From Chrysomallon squamiferum (Eukaryota > Mollusca > Gastropoda > Neomphalida > Peltospiridae), in the NCBI GenBank assembly GCA_012295275.1, contig CM022679.1, positions 3,840,912-3,904,911 of the forward strand: a stretch of DNA of 64,000 nucleotides, read 5' to 3'. The notes beneath the pieces are model-generated. The model had not been told where the DNA came from, searched no databases, and was given only the letters and a program-made list of their open reading frames with translations. Made by a program: the position numbers and the translations under genes. Positions 11,985-25,692 of the stretch are shown one piece after another; within the stretch, counting starts at the first letter, position 1; every line of letters starts with the position of its first letter.

Positions 11985-12267
11985 TCATAGTTTTGTCTGT
12001 TCAACATGATCACCTATAGGGGGCGCTCTTGCCTGTTTATCTGTCGTCTGCGTAACAACTGTCGGATAGGACGCATTACCCCGTGTCGTCGTCTGCTGAA
12101 TGTTGATGTAGTAAACTTGGGTTTGAGGGACATTATGCTGAATAACGTGGCCGAAGCTTCCATGACTTTTCTTACTGGCAACGACAAGAATTCCAGATAT
12201 GATGGCGAGGACTGAGCCGATGATGTTAAGAGCAAACGACCAAGATAAATGTACTGTATCGGTGTCT
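11985..12267 (-). pseudogene. Claudin exon 3, copy C (runs into assembly gap)
   Basis: Exon 3 from about [17 protein letters not shown] to a premature end [13 protein letters not shown] and TGA (11985-11987). Relative to A and E there is a one-base deletion before the stop and a further ~17-base deletion beyond it, so the PPxY tail is lost. Copy F shares this lesion. The 5' end of the exon, and any exons 1-2, would lie in or beyond the N gap. After the gap the sequence is unrelated flank, so exons 1-2 of this copy are not seen. Confidence 0.7.
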
Positions 12268-12467
12268 NNNNNNNNNNNNNNNNNNNNNNNNNNNNNNNNN
12301 NNNNNNNNNNNNNNNNNNNNNNNNNNNNNNNNNNNNNNNNNNNNNNNNNNNNNNNNNNNNNNNNNNNNNNNNNNNNNNNNNNNNNNNNNNNNNNNNNNNN
12401 NNNNNNNNNNNNNNNNNNNNNNNNNNNNNNNNNNNNNNNNNNNNNNNNNNNNNNNNNNNNNNNNNNN
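12268..12467. other. Assembly gap (200 N)
   Basis: Exactly 200 N, probably a placeholder of unknown true size. It falls inside claudin exon 3 copy C, so the copy number and arrangement of the array are uncertain here. Confidence 1.
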
Positions 12468-12644
12468 TTACTATTTAACGTTGATGCGTCAAAACCTGTA
12501 CAGAGACGATATACAAAAAAATGTCATCATGGAAACAGAGGTTCGTTGTTTTGTTCATTAATACATAAACCTTTCAAAAGTATAATATGGCAGCAACAAT
12601 ACAATTTTTTTTTTTAAATTAAAAATTAAAAATTAAATTAATGA

Positions 12645-12679
<35 letters not shown>

Positions 12680-13307
12680 CAAATCATAGTCATATTAATA
12701 ATAATAATAATAATAATAATAACATAAATATAATTTAATTAAAAAGACGTGTGTATGAAATTACACAACAGAAGGCATTATTTCACCGGTTATGTATTTT
12801 TTTTTCATACGTATACTTCAAATAATAATTTTATATTTTAAATATATGTTGTACTAAATTTGATTTCATGTACTTATTAAAACTTAATACGAAACTAATC
12901 TACAAATCAGAACATGAAATTAAAATGAATTATCTTTCTTAATAATTCTTGTAAATTTGGCTCTCTCGTGGACAACTATTTTCAACGTCTGATGTCCTAC
13001 ACAAAAAAAAAAAATCTCTATCGTCATTAGTAAGCTAATATAAACTGCGGAAAGCTGTTAATTTAATTACACTGTCTTCTGGATTTACGTTTTATACTCC
13101 ATGTTGTTGATAGGCAGGTGGCTGAACGTAATTTGAAGGCTGAGGCACTGTCATATTTCCTGTCTGTTCAATATGTTCACCTATAGGGGGCGCTCTTGCC
13201 TGGTTATATGTCGTCTGCGTAACAACTGTCGGATAGGACGTATTAGCCGCTGTGGTCGTCTGCTGAACGTTGGTGTAGTAAACTTGGGTTTGAGGCACTG
13301 TTACGGG

Positions 13308-13567
13308 CTAAATGACATGGCCGAAGCTTCCATGACTTTTTGTACTGACAGCGACAAGAATTCCAAATATGATGGCGAGGACTGAGCCGATGATGTTAAG
13401 AGCAAACGACCAAGATAAATGTACTGTAACGCTGCCTAGAGCAGATTCGAAAACGATGCCAATAACTCCATAGAACACGTCGACTATACATCCTAAAATA
13501 CCTGAAATAAATAAATAATAATATAATAATAATAATCATAATCATAATCATAATCATAAACATAATC

Positions 13568-13600
<33 letters not shown>

Positions 13601-15377
13601 TCAAAGACAGTGACACTTTCGATGTCATTTACAATATGAGAAACAACTGTGAAATAAAAATCATGTAAAACATTAAGAAGGAGAAAAAAATAAGGAAAAG
13701 AATAAGGAAATAAAACAACTCCAACACCAACAACATTGTTATCACTGCCATCTTAGTCGTCGACGTCGTCATCACATTAATCAAGAGAGTCTCAACTATT
13801 TACGTTTTGGAGACATCAGAGGTGAGTTTTTAGTAAGCTGGGAAAGTAGCCACCAGAACGACTGTGTTAAATTATCTACATTGATTCAGCTATCTATCTA
13901 TCTATATATATCCATCTATCCAACCAACTGACCATCTGTCCATCTATCTATTTCTGTCTGTCTTTCTTTATATATACATATATGTCTATCTATCTACCTA
14001 CCTACGTATTTACTTATCTCTGGATCAATCTATCTATCTATCTATCTGTCTATCAATCTACTTAACCATGAGAAATAGGTCTGTGCAGGCACTTACATAT
14101 TTTTATTAATTTGTTTATATTCTGTGGGTAATACAGGTATATTTTACCTCCTATTATTATCATATTTTTATTAATTTGTTTATATTCTGTGGGTAATACA
14201 GGTATATCTTACCTCCTATTATTATCATATTTTTATTAATTTGTTTATATTCTGTGGGTAATACAGGTATATCTTACCTCCTGTTATTATCATATTTTTA
14301 TTAATTTGTTTATATTCTGTGGGTAATACAGGTATATCTTACCTCCTGTTATTGTCGTCCCACTTACTATGTTGGGTGACATTTGAGGAGAGCACATGTT
14401 CACCACAATGGCCATGATTCCACCAAACACCAGGAATATGAACGCCAGAATCTGAACAACTCGGAAAGCATCGTAAACAGCTGAAGACACAATTAAAACT
14501 CACATTTTATAATGAATGAATGTAATTTATTATGGATGATTACAGTTTACAGTACATAAAGATAATTTACTATTATATAACTATAATGTTACTTGTATAA
14601 ATATAATATACCGATATATAAAAATAATGCATTTTTTATAATCATAATGTACTGTTGTATAAGATTAATGTACTGTTATACAATTACAATGTACTGATAC
14701 AGATGTGTAATGTACTGTTATATGATTATTATGTAGTGATATGTAAATGTAATGTCCATCTAATGTAAATATAAGTAAAATGGCCTGTTATATAATTACA
14801 ATGTTATATAAGAATAATGTACTAATACATAAGTATAATCTCCTCTTATATATGTATAGTGTAATTGCAACATGTACTGTTATATACGTATAATTACATG
14901 TTATTATAATGTACTGTCACCTCAGTATAATAATGTACAGTTATGTAATTAAATGTACTGTTGCATAAGAATAATGTACCGTTCTACAATTAAAATGTGC
15001 TGACATATATGATAATATAACGATAGTGTACTGTCATGTAATTGTAATTGTCAGTATAAATATTATATAAGTAACTTTGGGTGTGTACAATAAATAATTT
15101 TAAATAAAATGTACAGATATATTACATATAACTACCAGCTGTGATTCCAGATTATATAACTCACTAATTGGGACGAATCAGAATTACCTGTAACTCCAAA
15201 TTCATATGAACTACAAGAATCCATGGAAGCTGAGCAAATTTGCCACAAGCCAATCAACTCATTGCTGGCCTCGAACCAAGCAGGCGTGGCGAAGCCAACA
15301 AGGAAAAAGAGAAAACTGAAAAACACACCAAATGTTCCTACTTTGTAGACAGTCGACGTCTCGGACCAGTTCGGCAT
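13308..15377 (-). CDS. Claudin-like protein, copy D, truncated by an in-frame stop
   Basis: Exons are complement of 15188-15377, 14343-14480 and 13308-13501 (exon 3 homology continues to 13092). All splice sites are GT-AG and phases match copy A. Exon 1 begins [18 protein letters not shown] and its loop 1 is [16 protein letters not shown]. Exon 2 reads AVYDAFRVVQILAFIFLVFG. After TM4 the frame meets TAG (13308-13310) at FGHVI-stop, giving 173 aa: all four TMs but no Pro-rich PPxY tail. Downstream of that stop the old frame stays open to PPAYQQHGV at 13092, so the stop looks recent. This may be a tail-less functional variant or a young pseudogene. Cadherin-exon remnants lie upstream at 15930-16870. 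Confidence 0.7.
13885..14060. repeat. (TCTA)n-type array in claudin D intron 2
   Basis: An interrupted ATCT/TCTA tetranucleotide array. Corresponding arrays occupy the same intron in G (24436-24600) and, much expanded, in F (31267-31682). In A and E that position holds (CT)n instead. Confidence 0.85.
14095..14343 (-). repeat. Four-copy splice-donor minisatellite (copy D)
   Basis: Four head-to-tail copies of a 65-base unit at about 14095, 14160, 14225 and 14290. Each carries exon-2-end plus donor (coding strand AACAGGAG or AATAGGAG then GTAA). Only the exon-proximal donor is needed for the standard model; the other three are intronic decoy or alternative donors. Confidence 0.9.
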
Positions 15378-15659
15378 GATCTAAAAACTTGTTAATCCTC
15401 AGACAGAATCAGAAATGTATGTAATGAAGGTGTGTAGGTCTAATGAAACTATGTCACCCAGCGAGCTAAACGTTTTAGTCGGGTATGAAACAAGGCAGTT
15501 TGGAAATAGTCACAGTGTCCTTATTGACTGTGTGTGTTGCTAGTCAGAAGTAAACACTAAACAGGTTTTACCTGAACAGGCTGCGCAAATCAATAGGTGA
15601 TCATTGTGTACATGTAAAAGACTACGATATTAGGTAAAGGCGCGGATCAAGAGGTGATC

Positions 15660-15800
15660 CTATTGCATTTAATTTAGAATGAAGAGTGGTACATTTCAAA
15701 TATTATACATTTAATTTATAACGATGTTTGTTAAATTTCAAATATTAAATATTTAATTTAGAATGAAGACAGATAAATTTTAAATATAATACATTAATCT
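15660..15800. repeat. Short AT-rich minisatellite (TTTAGAATGAAGAG...CAAATATTATA)
   Basis: Three or four degenerate copies of a ~50-base unit between claudin D and its cadherin remnants. The same unit is greatly expanded at 33510-34210 next to claudin F. Confidence 0.75.
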
Positions 15801-15929
15801 GTAATAATGAAGATAATAATAACGATGATAATAATGATAATAATACTAATGACGATAATAATAATAAAAATAATGATGATATATGAATAATAACGTCAGT
15901 ATTGACAAGTAAATCAACTGTGTACCTAC

Positions 15930-16870
15930 TGAAACATCCACATATACAGCAGTGACATGAAATATAAAACCAGGAGATGTTTTGTTCATGGTGGTGGTGG
16001 CTGGCAAGCTTTCAAACTGAGGACTCTCTTTATATTTCAACTTAAATTATTACCAGAATTAAATCAACATTACTGTTAATTTAGAACAACAGCAATGATA
16101 TATTTTGTCCTAACATATTTACTGTATATATCGATATATCTGGGTGTTAATAAAATTACTGAAAATTCCATTGCACAAAAGTATCATTTTAAAAATACAT
16201 CATGTAGCAAGCAATCATTCCAAGAATAATATAACTGTCGAATTAGTGTCAGATATAAAGTGAAAACTGACAGAACACAAAGAACAGGTTACTGTAAAGC
16301 GAGTGTTTTTCATTGGCTCATTCTTCAGACTTCTCTTGAGAAAAATAATTCCTGAGTTTGTATGTAAACCAAAGACGTCACTGGAGTGCGTGCTTTCGGT
16401 CATTGTGTACTCTGTCTGATTGTGTGGACTCTGAAGAAACCACATCTCTTTGTATCATACCCTTGAGTACTCACATATTGGCATGACATATATCACTGAA
16501 CATATAATACACATTAGTAACACAATCTATCCTCTATCTTTCTTTCCATCATCCATCTGTTAATCCATTCACACAGCCTATAATTTAAAAACATATATCT
16601 AATAAACTTCTATTAATAAACTGTAAGATATATGTCAAAAAATACAATTGACTTCAAATTTGGAATTTTCCTCTTGTTTTTTTATTACTGTGGATCAGAA
16701 AGAAAAATAAACAGTCTAAGAATCAAAAACATATTTCTGCTTATTCTTTACCTTAGTGTCATTATCAGAGACCAACACACTGGGTTTCAGTCATTGTAAT
16801 AACATCACTTGCTAATTAAAATTCAGTTTCAAACATACTGAGGTCTACTTTAACAACAACACTGGTCACC
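15930..16870 (-). pseudogene. Decayed cadherin exons upstream of claudin D
   Basis: Three minus-strand exon remnants in co-linear order. First, 16752 to about 16870 has FETEF, an in-frame TAA, then LASDVITMTETQ, with an internal deletion relative to the module-G copy. Second, 16293-16430 is a clean phase-0 exon of 46 codons (SPHNQTEYTMTESTHSSDVF then GLHTNSGIIFLKRSLKNEP), a typical cadherin-repeat middle, bounded by cag and GTAACC. Third, 15930 to about 16030 (SPQFESLPATTTMNKTSPGF) is the start of the next repeat, with donor GTAGGT. Cadherins are calcium-dependent adhesion proteins with ~110-residue EC repeats. The stop and deletion make this a pseudogene remnant, co-duplicated with the claudin units. 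Confidence 0.6.
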
Positions 16871-16899
16871 TACCATAGCCTGGGACTGACCCTGTCAAA

Positions 16900-17935
16900 C
16901 ATCTGAATGAGTAACAAGGTAATACAAAATATTAGTGTGTTATCATACTTACAAATATAACTACGTCTCTTAATGTTAATTAATAGAATCGTGAATATTA
17001 ATTATTATATCTGATTTTCAGGACTAAGAAATGTTATTAATCACATTACTGCATATAACAAAATAAATAAATAAATAAATAAATAAATAAAAATAATCAT
17101 TAAAAAAATATATTACATTCAAATCAAAACAGCTGTTAATATCAAAGTATTCATGCATACACACATTCTACACATAATTAATCTCCGTGTTATAAATTAT
17201 TTAAAAACCATTTCTCTTGGTGATGTTTTGCATATAATGCTACTGAAAGAGATCTCACTGTAAGATATTCCTAATGTTTCGATCACAATTTGAAAAATAC
17301 GTTTTAATAATAAAAGAAAAATGGGCCGAACCTAAATTATTAGAAAAACTAACCTGTTATCTTTTATTAGACGCTGAGTTTTTCAAGAGAGCATCCTCAT
17401 ATCCCCAGTATCCCCCCAGAATATGATTACGTCAGCCTCAAAATTTACTGGATTTACTAAGATTACGAAACCGATCACAAATTTAAATATATGAGTAAAT
17501 GCTGGTTTTCTTTCTTTCTTCTTATTCTTTTTTTTTATTTTTTTTATTTTTTATTTTTTATTTTTTATTTTTTTTTTTTTTACATTTGTTGTGGTGTTTT
17601 CTTTGACTGTTATTTATCATTTTTAAAGAAATATTTGCACTGAATATTGCATATTTTATACTGTTTATTAGTTAGTCGTAACTGAATACCTTGAAAACGC
17701 TGTCAGAAGTAAACTGTTTGTATTAAACAGAATAAAAACAAAGAAAAACTCGATAAATTCTGTATTATTTTATCTTTCTTTGAACAATATCAAGAAAGTT
17801 TTGACATTATCATGATTACAGAAATATTTTTATAATGTATTCTTAAACAGAATCACATCAAAAATACTTATATACAAATATCAGAGAATGATAATGTTAC
17901 AAAAGATTTTAACGCGAAAACAAATCAACGGAAAA
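16900..17935. repeat. Duplicated non-coding spacer, module D
   Basis: No gene is evident. The stretch closely matches 26630-27650, and its distal part also matches 36040-37010. It holds short AAAT and poly-T tracts, a decayed exon-like piece at about 17213-17265 related to 35923-36040, and the upstream flank of the histone-stem-loop unit. Confidence 0.7.
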
Positions 17936-17939
17936 AACA

Positions 17940-18027
17940 CAAGTTCTTGGTGGCGACGCCATTGCTAACGTCAAGGTGACTTCTTTTACGTCGTAGTTGT
18001 GTCTATATAAGGACGACAAAACAGAGA
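17940..18027 (+). promoter_or_regulatory. Orphan promoter of histone-stem-loop unit, truncated
   Basis: The promoter block (GACGCCATTGCTAACGTCAA, second ACGTCG, CTATATAAGGACGAC) is present but stops at CAGAGAA around 18027. It is joined to GGATTTACGTTTTATACTCC, the claudin exon-3 end. The body and hairpin of the unit are absent. Any transcript started here would run antisense into claudin E. Confidence 0.7.
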
Positions 18028-18039
18028 AGGATTTACGTT

Positions 18040-18439
18040 TTATACTCCATGTTGTTGATAGGCAGGCGGCTGAACGTAATTTGAAGCCTGAGGCGCTGTC
18101 ATACTTCCTGTCTGTTCAACATGTTCACCTATAGGTGGCGCTGTTGTCCAATTATATGTCGGATAGGACACATTACCCGCTGTAGTCGTCTGCTGAACGT
18201 TGGTGTAGTAAATTTGGGTTTGAGGCACTGTTTCAGGCAGAATGACATGGCCGAACCTTTTGTAACTTTTCCAACTCGCAGCGACAATGATTCCAAAAAT
18301 GATGGCGAGGACTGAGCCGATGATGTTAAGAGCAAATGACCAAGATAAATGTATTGTATCGGTGTCTGGAGCAGACTCCAAATACATGTCAACAACTCCT
18401 AAGAGCACGTCTTCGCTACATCCTAAAATACCTGAGATA

Positions 18440-18493
<54 letters not shown>

Positions 18494-18705
18494 TATAGTA
18501 ATAATGATAATAAAATCCAGGACAGTGACACTTTACAATATGAGAAAGAACTTTGAAAAAATAAAGAAAAGAAAAAAAATTAAAAAAACTAAAAACAAAT
18601 TTGTTCTCTCAACAGTCTGAACTATTTACATTTAGGACACTTCAGAGGTGAGTATTTAGTAAGCTGGGAAAATAGCCACCAAAATGTCTGTGTCATATTA
18701 TTGAC

Positions 18706-18783
<78 letters not shown>

Positions 18784-19793
18784 ATATATGTATGTATGTA
18801 TGTATGTATATCTTACCTCCTATTATTATCATATTTTTATTAATTTGTTTATATTTATATTCTGTGGGTAATACAGGTATATCTTACCTCCTGTTATTGT
18901 CGTCCCACTTACTATGTTGGGTGACTTTTGAGGAGAGCACATGTTCACCACAATGGCCATGATTACACCAAACACCAGAAATAACAACGCCAGAATCTGA
19001 ACAGCTCGGAAAGCATCGAAAATACCTGCAGATAAATGAAAACGTACATTTTATAATTTATTATGGAAAATTATTGTTTAGAGTATGTAAGAAATGTCAA
19101 ATCAGAATAATGTAACTAAAATGTAATTAAAATGTACTGTTATGTAAGAATAACGTACTGTTATACAATTACAACGTACTTATAATGTACAATGGAGAGT
19201 TATATTATTACAGTGTTATATAGGAATAATGTTCTTATATTACATTACTTTTATATATATATATAGTTTACTGTTATATGCATGTAATTGATTGCATATA
19301 TTAGTATAATGTACTGTCACATTAGTATAGCAATATACCGTTATGTAATTAAAGTGTACTGTTCTATAAGAGTAATAAAATAATAATAATAAAACTGGTA
19401 CATAGCAATAATGTACTGTTATATAGATAGATATAATATAAGTAGAATGTACTGTTATATTATTATAATTGTCAGAATAAATATTATATAAGTAACTTTG
19501 AGTGTACACGCAACCACAGATTTGTGGAATAAATAATTTTAGATATACATTATACATATACATTATATAACTATCAGTTGTGATGTTGAAGCCAAGAAAT
19601 TGCCAGATCACATGTGGGATAACTGAAAAATTCGCCAACAGAAACAATCATATCGTTTTTACATTTACGTAACGAAGTAAGTAAAATTAATACATTCTTT
19701 GTAATATAATGAAATAAACTGACAAAAAAAAAAAGAAAAAAAAAAGGGTATGGCATCTGTAAAGATAGTAAAATCTGATATGATGATAAGAAA

Positions 19794-19827
<34 letters not shown>

Positions 19828-19916
19828 CAAACAAAAAATATAAATAAATAAAAACTTAAGGACGGAAAAAATATAAAAGAGACTACTTTAACCTGTTCTG
19901 TGTAATTATATTAAGT

Positions 19917-19954
<38 letters not shown>

Positions 19955-20248
19955 TGTGTGTGTTTTGTGAGTAAAAAAATGCCTGTACGTATCTATATTT
20001 GTATATGCGAACTGATTCCAGATTATGTAACTCAGTAACTGGGACGAATCAGAATTACCTGGAATTCTAAATTGATAAGAACTACAAGAATCCATCTCTA
20101 TAGAGCAAGCCTGCCACAGGCCAATCCGGATATCGCTGGTCTCGAACCAAGCAGGCGTGGCGAAGCCAACAAGGAAAAACAGAAAACTGAAAAACACACC
20201 AAATGTTCCTACTTTGTAGAGAGTCGACGTCTCGGACCAGTTCGGCAT
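18040..20248 (-). CDS. Claudin-like protein, copy E, intact (239 aa)
   Basis: Exons are complement of 20059-20248, 18888-19025 and 18040-18431 (720 nt). All sites are GT-AG and phase 1. TM1 is identical in style to the other copies, but loop 1 differs (DIRIGLWQACSIEMDSC). TM2 is [22 protein letters not shown]4 is [20 protein letters not shown], and the complete tail ends SNYVQPPAYQQHGV with a PPxY motif. This is the most complete open copy. Its 3' side is unusual: about a dozen bases after the stop the sequence switches to the promoter fragment of a histone-stem-loop unit, so its native 3' UTR is gone and the polyadenylation signal must come from foreign sequence. Confidence 0.85.
18711..18779. 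repeat. (CT)n microsatellite in claudin E intron 2
   Basis: A pure CT run at the position equivalent to the CT run at 3838-3887 in copy A. Confidence 0.95.
18805..18888 (-). repeat. Splice-donor minisatellite, copy E (partial second unit)
   Basis: One complete unit plus part of a second (ATATCTTACCTCCTATTATT at about 18807). This is the shortest version of the donor-bearing repeat among the complete copies. Confidence 0.75.
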
Positions 20249-21782
<1,534 letters not shown>

Positions 21783-22731
21783 ATGAACATTACAGAATAT
21801 GAAGAATTCACTGTTTCTAACATGGGTCAGATGGCAGTGGAAGCAATACTTATGGCGTTTATTTGTATCGTCAATATGCTGACGTTGTTTACCGTTTATT
21901 TCAACCGTAAACTGTGGACGGTACCTAACATGTACATTGTATCCCTGGCCGTTGCGGATTTTCTTACCGGCCTTACACTTCCGTACCAGATTGTTTTTCA
22001 CATTCCAAATATCAAGGCTGTATTTGATCGAAACAAATTCCTTTGCATTTGTCGACACGTATTCTTTTTCATTCTTCTCACGACTTCCATTCTTAACATG
22101 ATGCTCATAGCACTGGACAGATGGGCATGCATCACGTTCCCTTTCCAATACGGACGTCTGGCAACGATGCGAAGAGCTGGACTTCTCATTGTCTTTTCGT
22201 GGGTTCTGGGAATAACGTACGGAACCGTCCCCCTATATCTGAATAACTGGAAGAATGGTGAAAAGTGTTATTTTTTCAAAGTTCTCGTTGCAGAGTATCA
22301 ACTCTACGTTCTAGGAGGAAGCTTTCTCGGTTCTGTCGTTCTCATCACGGCATGCTATGGACACATATTTCGAATTGCAGCCCGAGAACGACAACGTATT
22401 CAGAGTCTCACAGTGACGTCCAGTGAGAAAAGAAACCAGTGAGAAAAGAATGGCGAAGTTCAAAAACGATTGGGATTTGGCCGTCATGTTTAGCGTCGTG
22501 GTTGGAGTATTTATCGTCTGCTGCATGCCTGCTTTTATCTTCATAACTGTAACGTACACAGCAGGAGTCGCAGGAACTGTGAATAGTTTCACAATACCGC
22601 TCCTCGTGACCAATTCTGGAATGAATTTTATTATTTACGTCGTGAAAAACAGGCAGTTTCGAACTGCACTGAAGTCTACCTTTTTGAAATGCCGTCCACG
22701 CGTTAATGATTCAGGTAGCAGAACTGCATAA
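21783..22731 (+). pseudogene. Rhodopsin-like GPCR copy 2, frameshifted in intracellular loop 3
   Basis: Nearly identical to the receptor at 7103-8047 over its length, with only scattered substitutions. Near 22422-22436 the copy-1 stretch AGTGCCGAAACCAGTGAG is replaced by a version in which AGTGAGAAAAG occurs twice, a net gain of four bases. The frame ends at TGA (22440-22442) after ...SSEKRNQ, giving a 219-aa protein with TM1-TM5 only. The remaining TM6-TM7 frame is intact to 22731. It is either a very young pseudogene, a truncated five-TM product, or an assembly error. The preserved downstream frame fits a recent lesion. Confidence 0.8.
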
Positions 22732-23896
22732 CCTTACAGGACATGAGGATAATTCATTAATTTTCGACAAAGTGGCTTCTTTTTATCTATTCATCATCAT
22801 CATCGCCATCTTCGTCTCCTTCTTCTTCTTGTGGTACAAAAATCACTAATCATGACACTATTGAACTAACTGTCGATGTGTTACTGCAGCGCCAAATCTC
22901 TTATGTTCTCAAATATATATATATATAAAAACAAACATTATCATTGATTTTACAGTTTCTGGTTGTTTTGTTTTTCCATCAGTTTTATATACGATGATCT
23001 TGACAACTGTATAAGAAGTAATTCAAGTACCATAGAAACACTACGTGATAAATGTTTCGTATTGATTAAATTATATATATATATTTTTTTGTTTATTTTT
23101 TTTTTTTTTTTTTTTTTAAATTATCAATTAGTTAATTTATTTTTGTATGATTGCTGTATGGATTAAATTTTGTTATGAAGTAGAATGTAGCTCACAGGAT
23201 CAGTAATCGTCTATTCTAAGCTAGGATCAGTCGTAGGATCTATTTTACTCGGCCAATCCATTATATTATTTCCAATATATCTGATTGAGGCAATAAGTGA
23301 TTTGAGTCCAACCCCCCCAAAAAAAAGTATGTATATATATATAAATTAAAAGAAAGAAAGAAATATAGAAGAAGTAGTAGTAGTAGTAGTAGTAATAATA
23401 ATTAATTAATTAATTAAGTAAAAAGGAGTATGTGTAGTGAGTTTGTAATAGAAGTCATTATTTCACAGGTTATATTTTTAAAAAAAATGTTTACTGTTGT
23501 ATTTTTTTTTTTTCTTACATACATTTAAAATAATTAAACTATATTAAACTATATAAAATAATTAAACTATATATAAATAATTAAACTATATGTAGGCTGC
23601 ACTAAATTTGATTCCATGTATGAAGTTAATCTACAAATCACAATATGAAATTAGAATTAATTCTCTTTTACAATAATTCATGTAGATTTTCCTTTCTGAT
23701 GAACAATTATTGTAAAGTTTGATGTCCTACAGAAAAACAAAACACAAAAAAAAAAAACACAAAACAAACAAAAAAATCCAGAATCTTTATTTTTATGCCT
23801 GATTTCTTTTTACACGTTTCTCTATCGTCATCAGTAAGCTACTATAAAACTGCGGAAAGCTGTTAATTTAATTACACTGTCTTCTGGATTTACGTT

Positions 23897-24469
23897 TTAT
23901 ACTCCATGCTGTTGATAGGCAGGTGGCTGAACGTAATTTGAAGCCTGAGGCGCTGTCATACTTCCTTTCTGTTCAACATGTTCACCTATAGGGGGAGCTC
24001 TTGCCTGTTTATCTGTCTTACCCGCTTTACCCGCTGTCGTTGTCTGCTTAAGGTTGATGTAGTAAACTTGGGGTTGAAGGACATTGTATTGAATGACATG
24101 GCCGAAGCTTCTATCACTTTTCGTATTGGCAACGAAAAGAATTCCAGATATGATGGCGAGGATTGAGCCGATGGTGTTAAGAGCAAATGACCAAGATAAA
24201 TGTACTGTATCGGTGCGTACAGCAGACTCAAAAAAGATGCCAATAAACACACAGAGCACGTCGTTGATGCATCCTAAAATACATGAAATAAATTGTTATC
24301 AGTGTCATCTTAGTCGTCGACGTCGTCATCACATTAATGAAGAGAGTCTCAACTATTTACGTTTTGGAGACATCAGAGGTGAGTTTTTAGTAAGCTGGGA
24401 AAGTAGCCACCAGAACGACTGTGTCAAATTATCTATATTGACTCATCTATCTATCTATGTATCTATCTG

Positions 24470-24508
<39 letters not shown>

Positions 24509-25034
24509 GGCTGTATATCTATCTGTCTCTCTATCTATCTATCTATCTGTCTATCAATCTGTCTATCTATATATCTATAAATCTATCTCTCATTCTATCT
24601 ATATAACCATGAGAAATATGTCTGTGCAAGCAGTTACATGCTTTTATTAATTTGTTCATATTCTGTGGGTAATACAAGTATATCTTACCTCCTGTTATTA
24701 TCATATTTTTATTAATTTGTTTATATTCTGTGGGTAAAACAGCTATATTTTACCTCCTGTTATTATCATATGTTTATTAATTTGTTTATATTTATATTCT
24801 GTGGGTAATACAGGTATATCTTACCTCCTGTTATTATCATATTTTTATTAATTTGTTTATATTTATATTCTGGGGTAATACAGAGGTATATCTTACCTCC
24901 TGTTATTGTCGTCCCACTTACTATGTAGGGTGACATTTGAGGAGAGCACGTGTTCACCACAATGGCCATGATTACACCAAACACCAGAAATAAGAAGGCC
25001 AGAATCTGAACAGCTCGAAAAGCATCGTAAATAG
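23897..25034 (-). pseudogene. Claudin copy G: no exon 1, both acceptors destroyed
   Basis: Exon 3 (23897-24282) is open and keeps the PPAYQQHGV tail; exon 2 (24897-25034) is open too. Both acceptors changed from AG to AT: coding strand TTTATTTCAT before exon 3 and CCTGCAT before exon 2. No exon 1 exists. Sequence runs from the equivalent of about 15100 straight to the equivalent of about 15860, a deletion removing exon 1 and its 5' flank. The AAT-repeat part of intron 2 is also missing. With no start exon and no acceptors the copy cannot make the standard protein, though its frame has not yet decayed, so inactivation is recent. Confidence 0.85.
24640..24897 (-). repeat. Four-unit splice-donor minisatellite (copy G)
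   Basis: About four units of the same donor-bearing repeat as in copy D, some with the longer TATTTATATTCTG spacer variant (~71 bases). Units mix 65- and 71-base versions, suggesting recombination between copies. Confidence 0.85.
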
Positions 25035-25692
25035 ATGCAGGTAAATTAAAACGTACATTTTATAATGAATGTATATGATTTATTATGGATGATTATAGTT
25101 TACAGTACGTAAAAATAATTTACTATTATATAACTGTAATGTTCCTTGTATAAATATCATATACCGATAAATAAAAATAGTGTATTTTTTGTAATTATAA
25201 TGTACTGTTATATAAGAATAATGTACTGTTATACAATTACAATGTACTGATACAGATGTTTAATGTACTGTTATATAATTATTATGTAGTGTTATGTAAA
25301 TGTAATGTAAATATAAAGTAAATATAAGTAAAATGGCGTGTTATATAATTACAATGTTATATAAAAATAATGTATTTATATATAAGTATAATGTCCTCTT
25401 ATGTATGCATAGTGTACTGTTATATACGTATTACATATGTTATTATAATGTACTGTCATCTCAATATAATAATGGACAGTTATGTAATTAAATGTACTGT
25501 TACATAAGGATAATGTACCGTCATACAATTACAATGTGCTGATATATACGATAATATAACGATAGTGTTCTGTTATATTATTGTAATTGTCAGTATAAAT
25601 ATTAGATAAGTAACATTGGGTGTACAAGCAACCACAGATTAGTAGAATAAATAATAATAAAAATAATGATGATATTAGTAATAACGTCAGTA

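Noticed and set aside
12199-12617. Frames spanning the N gap
   Set aside because: Artefacts of translating unknown bases.
14095-14343. CRISPR-like regular repeats
   Set aside because: Eukaryotic locus; units are contiguous without unique spacers and contain a splice donor.
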